64,000 nucleotides of DNA, taken from NCBI GenBank assembly GCA_039583875.1, contig CM077165.1, positions 71,412,757-71,476,756 of the forward strand. The letters run 5' to 3'. The DNA is from Platanthera guangdongensis. Its lineage: Eukaryota > Streptophyta > Magnoliopsida > Asparagales > Orchidaceae. Below are positions 11,054-21,007 of this stretch, one piece after another (positions within the stretch are counted from its first letter, which is position 1; the number at the start of each line of letters is the position of its first letter). The notes below the pieces were generated by a model. That model did not search any database. It was not told the origin of the DNA and saw nothing but the letters and a program-made list of their open reading frames with translations. Position numbers and translations under genes: made by a program.

Positions 11054-11067
11054 GAAGTCTGATTCCA
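11054..11067 (-). other. Primer-binding site of T (degenerate)
   Basis: On the minus strand TGGAATCAGACTTC starts 3 bp inside the 5' LTR end (11071). It resembles TGGTATCAGAGC, complementary to the 3' end of initiator-Met tRNA, with a few changes. U has the intact form at the same place. Confidence 0.55.
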
Positions 11068-11070
11068 AAT

Positions 11071-13156
11071 TGTAACACCCCCTATCCGTCGCATAGCATA
11101 TAGTAGTAGGTCTGGCCGGGGCCCGACGCCATATGCCACAGACAGACCGGGTGGTTACTCAATGGAAACCATCACACTAATATCCAACATCCTACACAGA
11201 GTTATTCTAGCGGAATCAATTTAAAGTTGCAAATTAAAGAACTCAGCCACAAGCATGAATGTCCACTACTCAAAACAATAGGAATGAAGTACAATACACA
11301 AGTACAATGGCCTTAGGGCCTTACAATTGTTTACTCAATAAAATGTGTCTTTCATATTACGGCACGCAGGCCGGTCATACATGAATAAACAAGTAAACAC
11401 TTAAAATAGGTCTTCGAGGGCCGGCTCAACAACTTGAGCTTTAGCCCGCTATTTACCACTTGGTCCTGCGGAACTTGCAAGCAACAATCCACCGCAACGG
11501 TGGCAAACAAAGGCAACGGTCAGCTATGCTGACCAAATTATAACGATCCTGCCCCCAAACTCGGGGCGGCGATGCTCCTTCCTTGCACTTTATTAGCATA
11601 ACCAAGCATTATATAGTAATAACACTACATTACAGGCATAGACACGCACGGCCACACACCCCGTGCTCTCAGGGCACATTATCGGTGAATCTGGTCAAAA
11701 CCACGGTCCCACCACCGCCACTTGAACGACACATCTTGTGAGCATTTGAGTCTTTTAGGCAGAAGTCACGTCACTTGAAAACGTCGACAGCCTAAGACCC
11801 GACCTCTATGCCCTCAGTAGGCACCGAACTGCATAGAGCAGGAACGATTCCACTCAACCCGTTGCTCACTTCACTATGACAATCAAAGTTATCGGCGCGG
11901 GTTGAGCTTCCCCGAAGCCCGCGAATCGAACGCACAATATTACATAACCCAGCTATATACAAGTTGGCTCCTAGGCCACCAAGACGGCAGAATCACGCAT
12001 TTGCCCAGTTTTCCGGGTGCACCTCGAGGTTAGTCCCCAAGTCTCCCTGTTGCAATCTACCGCGTAGAAAACCCAAAAAAACAACCAATTGCACGGAGTC
12101 TTCTCCGGCCATTTATGCAATGCAATATCACCGATCCAGACCAACTTGTCCAGGTAGGCTTCACACATCATGTCTATATCCATTCTCGATTACGGACTCT
12201 ACATGTTCACAATGGGGACTATTCATGTCTGCCAGAAAGAACATCTCAACTCACCGCAAACTCGCGTGAGCGGGCTTCCAATGCAAAGGAAAAGAGGACT
12301 TCACATGTCCTAGGATGAGAATCATTACCCCAGCATTTTTCCTTGGCTCCATGGAAATCTATGCGAATGAAAAGCACTGCAATCTCCATGCCTCCGTAGA
12401 TCCGAAGTCGGCTCGCGATTTTGGGCTCCGAAGCTCCGTCGGTAACCGGATTTAGCCTCCTTTCTCCTTCCTTGCTCTCCCCTCTCTCTAGACTTTATAA
12501 AGAGACTAACTGAAAGAAATGAGGGATTTGAAACCCTATTCCCGGGTATATCCCAGTAGGAACAACCCCCAGCCGTCGGATCCAAAAATAAGGAAACGAA
12601 CAGCCATGATCCACAGCTGAAATGCAAAACCTGGGCCGAACACGGCCTGCGACACGTCCGTGTCCATGGCCGTGTCCCCCATTCGCCGTCGAAATCGAAA
12701 CATCTCGAAAAACACACGAGCACCCGACATGCCCGTGTTCGACCTGACACGCCTGTGTCAGCCAGTACATGCCCGTGTTCCCGGGCATGTTCCTCCATCA
12801 ACACAGGACCAACACCAACCCGAGACTCATACGGATCTCGGACATGCCCGTGTCCTATTTGACATGCACGTATCATACCTGAACACGCGTGGGTTCCATG
12901 CCGTGTTCACTGCATCTACACTTCATCTCGACACTTCGTCGACCACCTGACACGGCCTTGGACACGCCCGTGTCCTAGGCCGTGTTAACTGTCTCGACAC
13001 TTCGTCGAGCAAAATGGTCGTATTACCTGGAAGATCATCGACACGAGCTCGACACGCCCTGGGACACGCCCGTGTCCTAGGCCGTGTGCCCCCTGCCAAA
13101 TTCCAAACTTGGCTCAAAACACCTCTCGTCGCTCTTTTGAGTTTCGGGGCATTACA
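11071..13156 (-). repeat. Right (5') LTR of T
   Basis: The LTR runs from tgtaacaccc to ggggcattaca and matches the left LTR along its whole length. Dyad words (acacgcccgtgt, ggccgtgt) crowd 12630-13090, at the U3 end on the element strand. No credible gene; frames such as 12325-12876 minus arise from these repeats. Confidence 0.9.
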
Positions 13157-13161
13157 GTATC

Positions 13162-14577
13162 CACAATAACCTAGATTTGTGTGAAGTCACCTTTGAACTA
13201 AGATGAATTAAGTATGTATTTGATGCCATCTTTTAGTTGAGTGCTTGCATGTAATTATTGCTAAGTGTATACCAATGTCAGTTTATAATGAGTCACTTAA
13301 CAAAGGACCATGCAATGTAATCCCTCATTGTGTGATCTATGGTGTTGACTCATGTATAACCTCTCTATTGGGATGCACTTCACTTTCAAGTACTAAAGTG
13401 TGGAAGTAAAGAAGGGTTGCTGGTCTTTGAAAAGAGAAGAAAATAAATTTAGTCTGAAATTTCCAAGCCCATTTTTTGAAAAGAAGAAAGTTTTTCAAAA
13501 GGTATAGTTAAATTTTTCGAAAAAGTAGAACTGTTCTCGAGAAACATAAAGTCTTTTCAAAAAACTCTAAAAAACTTCTAAGATCTCTTTTTCGAGAAAT
13601 GCCCTATTGATTTCGCGAAAAAGCCAAATCCATTTTTCGAAAAAGGAATGTTGTTTTCGAAAAATCAGACTCATGTTTTGAAAAAGAAAAGTTGGTTTCG
13701 AAAAGTCAAATTCATCTTTCGAAAAATCAGTTCCACAGTTCAGAGAATTCTGCGTGAATCATTTTTTTCGAGAAGGTTATGCCATTTTTCGAGAAATCAA
13801 ATACTTTTTCAGAAATCATGACTCCTTTCGAAGAATGCAGTTGCAGAATTTTCATCTTGAACACTCAGATGGGATTTCAAATTTTAATCCAAATTAAGTA
13901 TGATTGATCTTTCCTTAATCACGTGGATCATTCCTAAATGATTTCAGACCGTTGGTGAATGTCCTATATAAAGTCTTCTTACGGATTTGCTAACCCTAAG
14001 TAGTAATTACAGAAATCAGAATAGCAGCAAGTTGTAGATCTGGAAAAGCCGCACACCACCATCGTCGTTCTTCTCTGTCGCTTCTTCCTCGATCTAGCGA
14101 TTCAACAAAAGAAAAGATTCAACAGATCACAAAATCAAGTTTCCTCAATCATTTATTTGATCGTGTCAGATCCTAAGAGTTTCGGATTGTGTTCTCTCAA
14201 GATTTCTTCCACAATATATTCTTCAAGAATTTCAAGTTTCAAGAGGGAAGAACTTCGAAGATTTCAGATCTGGAAGTAAAAAATTTATTGTAGTTGTAAA
14301 ATTATTTCAACTCTTATAGGAGTTTTGTCTCCTAGTTTGTAGGAAGATTAATCTACCGAGTGTAGATCCCATTTTGGGGGGTCGAGTTTATATGGGTGTG
14401 TTTACTCTAATTTGAAGGAGCGTTCTCCGAGGTGTAGGATTGTTTCAATCCGAGAATTAGTGAAGTAGCCAAGGCTAGTCGTAGTGCTAGATTGCTGAGG
14501 TGAAAAGTGGACGTACCTAAGATTAGGGAACCACTATAATTCCTTGTATCATATGGCTTGTGCTTGATTACTCTCTG
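13162..14577 (+). repeat. 5' LTR of B, segment 2
   Basis: This segment continues LTR B after T and is cut by A at 14577. It holds the U3 dyad array, a TATA box at 13965-13973, a stretch rich in aagatttca words, and gaaccactataattcc, which aligns with gaaccactataaaa in the LTR of A. It is related to LTR A but clearly a different family. No gene is seen. Confidence 0.7.
13471..13973 (+). promoter_or_regulatory. TTTTCGAAAA palindrome array and TATA box in LTR B
   Basis: About sixteen copies of TTTTCGAAAA or close variants (TTCGAGAA, TTTCGCGAAA, TTTTGAAAA) are spaced about 15-35 bp apart between 13471 and 13838. The TATA box TATATAAAG is at 13965-13973. The array occupies the place held by the GTGTCGACAC array in LTR A. 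A regulatory role is inferred from position and repetition. Confidence 0.6.
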
Positions 14578-14700
14578 TGTTGGGTACATTGGAAAATGTG
14601 TACCAGATTTGAAGAAGTCTCACCTTACTCAATGATATGCATCAAGGTGTATTTGATGTTGTTTTGAGTTTATATGTGCAGGTTAAGAAAATGCAAGAAT
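14578..14700 (+). repeat. 5' LTR of A, segment 1
   Basis: The sequence from TGTTGGGTACATTGG to gcaagaat matches 52644-52766 of the 3' LTR almost base for base. The last five bases, AGAAT, are the target duplication of U, after which LTR A resumes at 21008. Confidence 0.9.
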
Positions 14701-17010
14701 TGTAACACCCCCACCTGTCACATGACATATAACGGTGGGTCCGGCCGGGGCCCCACGCCATATCTCACAGACAAGCGAAGGAATCACGTGTGGAAATCAA
14801 CATCGACGCGTATCCTTAACTCATCCATTCTAGCGCAGCATTTTTTTATGTTAGCATGAACTCCAACCAGAATGTCCACCACTATATAAATACCATATTT
14901 ATATATATCACAAACACCAGGAATGTATACAACCCACACACCCTGGCCTTATGGCCTTACAGGTTCCTCTTATATATCGCAAACACCAGGAATGTATACA
15001 ACCCACACACCCTGGCCTTATGGCCTTACAGGTTCCTCTTTTACACAACATTCATTTCATACATCGGCACGCAGGCCGGCCACACATGAAATCCAAACAA
15101 CACTCTTCGCATGGCCTTCAAAGGCCAACAGCAGCAAGCTAGCCATTCCACTTATTCATTTCAAGCCGCGGCACCTGCAATGAGACATCCACCAAAAAGC
15201 GGCAAAACAAAGTAACGGTCAACATTTGGCTGACCCATTATAACGACCCTACCCCCTACCCGGGGTAGTGGTTCCTTCCCTGTATACATTGCTCATCAAG
15301 TATCATCAAACAGCATATCCATATCATTCTCTTTCTTTCGCGAGCAAACACATGACATCACAAACGCTGGAATCCACCAGACGTTCCGTGCACTCAGGGC
15401 ACCTTCTTGGCGTACCGGAATCCACCAGTCATACACCGCCGATCCGAGGTTTTTAACTTGTTGGTTGACCGGCCCTAGTCCACCAGTCTCGCAAGCTGGC
15501 GACATCCCGCCCAACCACACAGAGGTACAACCTCACAGCAATAACCAGAGTAGGTCGACCCACAATATGTGGTGTAGCACGCCGGGTTTATCCAAGCTCC
15601 CCAGGCAATGTCTACCCATCGACCCCCCTCCTAATCCGATCGACCCACACTATGTGGTGCAGCAAGCCGGGTTTACCACGGCTCCCCAAGCATTGCCACC
15701 AATCGACCCCTCTAACTAACTAGATCAACCCACCCTAGTGGTGTAACAGCTCGGGTTTATCACGAGCTCACCAGGCGTGCTACCAATTGATCATATCACA
15801 ACCAGGAGCTTTGCCAAAGCCTCCTCACAAACAGCATCACATCCATACAATCAGCACAAGAGAAAATCATTTCCATCTCATCAAATCCACGGAGTCTCCT
15901 CCGGTTTACTCATGAACATCACCAATCCAGACTACCGGTCTAGATGGGCTTCACACAGCATGCCTATGCCGTACTCCATATTTCCGGCTCTAGATGCAGA
16001 CTCAACAAAGGAATCACTTCACGGATATCCACCTCTTGGTTGAGGATTCCAAGCACATGCATAAAGGAAGGACTTCGATGTCCAAGAAGGAGATCGTTAC
16101 CCTTGAAGACCGCTTCGGCGCCATGAAGTAGCAGGATGGAAATCACCGCCTCGACTTCCCCTTCATGAATCCGCTCTCGGATCTTCGCTCCGCACTCCGC
16201 AGCTCCTACAGCAGCTGGTAGACTCCTCCCTTCCCTCTTGCCGTAGCCTTTCTTCCTCCCGTGCTTAAAAGAAATGAAGAAGAAGAAGAAGAAAAGAGGG
16301 ATTAAATCCCCTTTTTCTCGGCCTTCACCACACCTGGACAGAGTCCAACCATTGGATCCAGGAAGAGGGAAACAAACGGCTCAGATTCGGCCAGAAAAGC
16401 TAAAACACGGCCTGACACGCCCTGTGGCACGCCCGTGTCACAGGCCGTGTCCCTCTAAGCGGCAGTCAACCGACTCAAAACCAACAGTACACGGCCATGG
16501 GACATGCCCGTGTTCCATGTCGTGTCCCTGATACGCCCTCAGACATGCCCGTGTCTGAGGCCGTGTGCCTCAACGAAAATAATCCCAAAATAACCCGAGA
16601 CTTCACGCGGCCGGGCACACGCCCGGTGTTCTGGGTCGTGTGCACCTGGACACACCCGTGTCCCGCAAACACGCCCTAGCTCGAAACGTCGAGTTGAGTT
16701 CGACGACCACTGACACGCCCTGTGACACGCCCGTGTCACAGGCCGTGTCCTCACTCGACCCTCGACACTCGACGATCGTCGAGCAAAATTCGTCGACATC
16801 AACGCCGATCGCCGACACAGCCCCGACACGCCCTGCGACACGCCTGTGTCGCAGGCCGTGTCCGCTGTGTCGACTCCAAATTTCGTCGACTTCATGACTC
16901 GACACTACCCAGGCCTGACACGCCCTGGGACACGCCCGTGTCCCAGGCCGTGTCACCCATGCCTGACCCGATTTTGCTCAAATTGCTCCGCTTGACTTCG
17001 GGGTGTTACA
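14701..17010 (-). repeat. Left (3') LTR of U
   Basis: This copy is about 2 percent different by eye from the right copy over the first 170 bases. It includes a two-copy tandem repeat of period 69 (about 14901-15038, unit with caccaggaatgtatacaacc). Three diverged repeats of about 85 bp with a gggttta core lie at 15557-15790, and the dyad array is at 16405-16955. It holds no credible gene; open frames over 16274-17273 follow the dyad repeats. Confidence 0.9.
16405..16955 (-). promoter_or_regulatory. Array of long CG-rich quasi-palindromes in the U LTR
   Basis: At least five units of about 38 bp have the pattern GACACGCC-stem-ACGCCCGT-complementary stem-GGCCGTGTC. They centre near 16432, 16545, 16729, 16843 and 16936. 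The stem hexamers differ between units but remain complementary within each unit. Between them lie cgacgatcgtcg-type dyads (16770). The array is near the U3 end on the element strand. Confidence 0.75.
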
Positions 17011-17030
17011 ATCCTCCCCCCCCCCCCCTT
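17011..17030 (-). other. Polypurine tract of U
   Basis: On the minus strand the tract reads AAGG, continues in a run of 13 G, and ends AGGAT directly before the LTR start TGTAACACCCC. Confidence 0.85.
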
Positions 17031-17358
17031 CAAATAATTTCGGCCTCGAAATTTGACTCCAATCAGCCACAACATCATCAAAGCTTACACCCCAAGCCTC
17101 CGCACAAACTAACAAACATACAACACAAACGAACATCCCTATCTTCCACTTGTGCACATTCAGCCACAGAAGACCTCAAAACAAAACAACACAATTTATT
17201 TATCTCCTCACAATCACAAGTGCACCAAGTTTTGATAGATATGTACACCATCTTTTATTCATCACAATTATAGATATAAACATAGTTTACATACACCACC
17301 ATGGACAATTCAGCAAGTTACTCTTCAGTCATAGCATCGACGTGCTTCACATCACACG

Positions 17359-18525
17359 TCACTTCCGCTCAACCTCCCGATTTTGAAATTCACGATTAAG
17401 CGACAAATTAAACACCCGAGACTGAATTTCACCAACTGAGCTTTGTGGCTCTTGCACGTCCATAGCATGAAATCGTGGTTGCGTCCGGGGTGCAGATGAC
17501 TCGGCCACTGCTTTTCCCTTTTCTTCATATGACGCTCCTATCTTTTTCTCACTCCCTGGAGGGGCATTCCGACAGAATTTTGCTATATGTCCTTGCTGCC
17601 CGCATTTATAGCATATACGTGTATCCACACGTCCTGACCCATAAGTCGCCCCCGAAGAAACAGTCGACGGAGCTGATTCCGCCGGCCTATATCTTTTCTT
17701 CTCTTGTCGTCAAAATTCTGAGTGATCCAACTACGACACTTTCAACTCTGACTTTTCCACTGCCAGTCGCTTATTCGCTGGTACTCGCTTCATATCTTTT
17801 TCCAATGCACGAGCTGTATCGACTAATGCTTGGAAGCCTTGGCTCACTGAACTCGGAAGTGCCAACCTCAATTCATCCCGCAAGCCTTCATAAAACCGAT
17901 TTGTCTTTCGTGCTTCCTCCGCAAAGTTCGATCCCGCATATCTCCCCAATCTTGTAAACTCATGCAGGTAGGTATCAATCTCTCGCTCACCCTGCACCAA
18001 ACGGAGAAATTCATTTTCCATCGCAATCCTCTGCGACACTGGTACATACTTGGCTAAAAATATTTGGGAGAATTCCTCCATGGAAACCTCCGTTAAACCT
18101 CGACCTGCCAAGTGATGAACTTCAATTTCATCCCACCACAATCTCGCATCTCCTTCCAACAGAAAAGTGGCCAACAACACTTTCTGTTCCTCGACCGTCC
18201 GGATTGCGGTCAGGATCCTTTTTACCCTTGCCAACCAATCTTCCGCCTGCATTGGGGAAAGCGCTCCACCAAACGTCGGTGGATGAAAGTGCATAAAACG
18301 TGTCAATGACTCGTCACTTACTTGCGCCTCCACCACCACTGCAGCATGCTCTTGCCTTCCACCAGGTCTTGCTTGTCCAGTAGGTTATGCTTGTAACACT
18401 GCAAGCACTGTCTCCGTCACCACCCGTATGGCTTCTGCCGAGGGAGGCATAGGCGCTTCCGCGGGTGCTGCACTCTCAGCAGACCGCTGGGGCTCAGACG
18501 GCCCAGCTCGATCCCTCGCCACCTA
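17359..18525 (-). pseudogene. Gag of U (capsid and zinc knuckle)
   Basis: The minus-strand frame 17731-18339 gives a typical gypsy gag core: HPPTFGGALSPMQAEDWL, GDARLWWDEIE, then EFSQIFLAKYVP, LVQGEREIDTYLHEFTRL and RFYEGLRDELR. It ends in two in-frame stops (TAG then TGA, near 17731-17710), after which the same frame (17359-17628) carries the zinc knuckle CYKCGQQGHIAKFC. Upstream the same frame extends to about 18525 through one TAA, with RAGPSEPQRSAES as in T. At the expected start both T and U read taggtg, so GTG stands where ATG is expected. Downstream to the polypurine tract there is no further coding sequence. Gag would assemble particles and bind RNA; with three stops this copy is probably inactive. 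Confidence 0.85.
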
Positions 18526-18670
18526 TCAATGTACAGAACACCATTAATACATCCAATCATAATGGTACTGCTACATTGACTACACACTCACGCACATCAT
18601 GTGCATGACATACATTCCTAGTGGACATTCATGAGTTCATTTAGGTTCTCTCCTCCCAAACAATCTAAAC

Positions 18671-18685
18671 CTCGCTCTGATACCA
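18671..18685 (-). other. Primer-binding site of U, initiator-Met tRNA
   Basis: On the minus strand TGGTATCAGAGCGAG starts 3 bp after the LTR end (TTACA, then AAG). It matches the usual initiator-Met primer site of plant LTR elements. Confidence 0.9.
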
Positions 18686-18688
18686 CTT

Positions 18689-21002
18689 TGTAATGCCCCC
18701 ACCTGTCACATGACATATAACGGTGGGTCCGGCCGGGGCCCCACGCCATATCTCACAGACAAGCGAAGGAATCACGTGTGGAAATCAACATCGACGTGTA
18801 TCCTTAACTCATCAATTCTAGCGCAGCATTTTTTTATGTTAGCATGAACTCCAACCAGAATGTCCACCACTATATAAATACCACATTTATATATATATCA
18901 CAAACACCAGGAATGTATACAACCCACACACCCTGGCCTTATGGCCTTACAGGTTCCTCTTATATATCACAAACACCAGGAATGTATACAACCCACACAC
19001 CCTGGCCTTATGGCCTTACAGGTTCCTCTTTTACAAAACATTCATTTCGTACATCGGCACGGAGGCCGGCCACACATGAAATCCAAACAACACTCTTCGC
19101 ATGGCCTTCAAAGGCCAACAGCAGCAAGCTAGCCATTCCACTTATTCATTTCAAGCCACGGCACCTGCAATGAGACATCCACCAAAAAGAGGCAAAACAA
19201 AGTAACGGTCAGCATTTGGCTGACCCATTATAACGACCCTACCCCCTACCCGGGGTAGTGGTTCCTTCCCTGTATACATTGCTCATCAAGTATCATCAAA
19301 CAGCATATCCATATCATTCTCTTTCTCCCGCGAGCAAACACATGACATCACAAACGCTGGAATCCACCAGACGTTCCGTGCACTCAGGGCACCTTCTTGG
19401 CGTACCGGAATCCACCAGTCATACACCCCCGATCCGAGGTTTTTAACTTGTTGGTTGACCGGCCCTAGTCCACCAGTCTCGCAAGCTGGCGACATCCCGC
19501 CCAACCACACAGAGGTACAACCTCACAGCAACAACCAGAGTAGGTCGACCCACAACATGTGGTGTAGCACGCCGGGTTTATCCAAGCTCCCCAGACAATG
19601 TCTACACATCGACCCCCCTCCTAATCCGATCGACCCACACTATGTGGTGCAGCAAGCCGGGTTTACCACGGCTCCCCAAGCATTGCCACCAATCGACCCC
19701 TCTAACTAACTAGATCAACCCACCCTAGTGGTGTAACAGGCTGGGTTTATCACGAGCTCACCAGGTGTGCTACCAATTGATCATATCACAACCAGGAGCT
19801 TTGCCAAAGCCTCCTCACAAACAGCATCACATCCATACAATCAGCACAAGAGAAAATCATTTCCATCTCATCAAATCCACGGAGTCTCCTCCGGTTTACT
19901 CATGAACATCACCAATCCAGACTACCGGTCCAGATGGGCTTCACACAGCATGCCTATGCCGTACTCCATATTTCCGGCTCTAGATGCAGACTCAACAAAG
20001 GAATCACTTCACAGATATCCACCTCTTGGTGGAGGATTCCAAGCACATGCATAAAGGAAGGACTTCGATGTCCAAGAAGGAGATTATTACCCTTGAAGAC
20101 CGCTTCGGCGCCATGAAGTAGCCGGATGGAAATCACCGCCTCGGCTTCGCCTTCACGAATCCGCTCTCGGATCTTCGCTCCGCACTCTGCAGCTCCTACA
20201 GCAGCTGGTAGACTCCTCCCTTCCCTCTTGCCTTAGCCTTTCTTCCTCCCTTGCTTAAAAGAAATGAAGAAGAAGATGAAGAAGAAAAGAGAGATTAAAT
20301 CCCCTTTTTCTCGGCCTTCACCACACCTGGATAGAGCCCAACCATTGGATCCAGGAAGAGGGAAACAAACGGCTCAGATTCGGCCAGAAAAGCTAAAACA
20401 CGGCCTGACACGCCCTGTGACACGCCCGTGTCACAGGCCGTGTCCCTCTAAGCGGCAGTCAACCGACTCAAAACCAACAGTACACGGCCATGGGACACGC
20501 CCGTGTTCCATGCCGTGTCCCTGACACGCCCTCAGACACACCCGTGTCTGAGGCCGTATGCCTCAACGAAAATAATCCCAAAACAACCCGAGACTTCACA
20601 CGGCCGGGCACACGCCCGTGTTCCGGGCCGTGTGCACCTGGACACACCCGTGTCCTGCAAACACGCCCTAGCTCGAAACGTCGAGTTGAGTTCGACGACC
20701 ACTGACACGCCTTGTGACACGCCCGTGTCACAGGCCGTGTCCTCACTCGACCCTCGACACTCGACGATCGTCGAGCAAAATTCGTCGACATCAACGTCGA
20801 TCGCCGACACGGCCCCGACACGCCCTGCGACACGCCCGTATCGCAGGCCGTGTCCGCTGTGTCGACTCCAAATTTCGTCGACTTCACGACTCGACACTAC
20901 CCAGGCCTGACACGCCCTGGGACACGCCCGTGTCCCAGGCCGTGTCACCCAGGCCTGACCCGATTTTGCTCAAATTGATCCGCTTGACTTCGGGGTGTTA
21001 CA
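18689..21002 (-). repeat. Right (5') LTR of U
   Basis: This LTR starts TGTAATGCCC and ends GGGGTGTTACA, with the same internal tandem repeats (18901-19030) and dyad array (20405-20945) as the left LTR. No gene is seen. Confidence 0.9.
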
Positions 21003-21007
21003 AGAAT

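Larger units (their letters stand above)
4449..13156 (-). mobile_element. Tekay/Del-like chromovirus T, complete but decayed
   Basis: The element is bounded by a perfect 5-bp target duplication GTATC (4444-4448 and 13157-13161) and by TGTAATACCC and GGGCATTACA ends. Two LTRs of 2085 and 2086 bp flank a 4.5 kb interior read on the minus strand as gag, protease, RT-RNase H, integrase and chromodomain remnant. The LTRs differ by roughly 8 percent over the first 180 bases by eye, mostly transitions, so it is older than U. It sits 16 bp into the 5' LTR of B. Confidence 0.9.
14701..21002 (-). mobile_element. Gag-only gypsy element U (non-autonomous relative of T)
   Basis: A perfect target duplication AGAAT (14696-14700 and 21003-21007) bounds it. 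LTRs of 2310 and 2314 bp start TGTAACACCC or TGTAATGCCC and end GGGGTGTTACA. They flank only 1.68 kb of interior, which holds a PBS, a gag and a polypurine tract on the minus strand and no trace of protease, RT or integrase. This matches the layout described for terminal-repeat retrotransposons with a GAG domain (TR-GAG). LTR similarity to T suggests it could use a Tekay-type pol in trans, which is an inference. Confidence 0.9.

Noticed and set aside
12325..12876. Minus-strand 183-residue frame in the T LTR
   Set aside because: It lies wholly within an LTR, is broken in the other copy, and its sequence follows the dyad repeats.
16274..17273. Open frames in the U LTR (plus and minus) as genes
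   Set aside because: Their protein products are repeats of words like DTPVSQAVS or DTGVSQGVS generated by the dyad units in any frame. Both LTR copies have them and they lack any domain.
18671..18690. tRNA gene fragments at TGGTATCAGAG sites
   Set aside because: These are short primer-binding sites beside LTRs. No tRNA body or cloverleaf is present.
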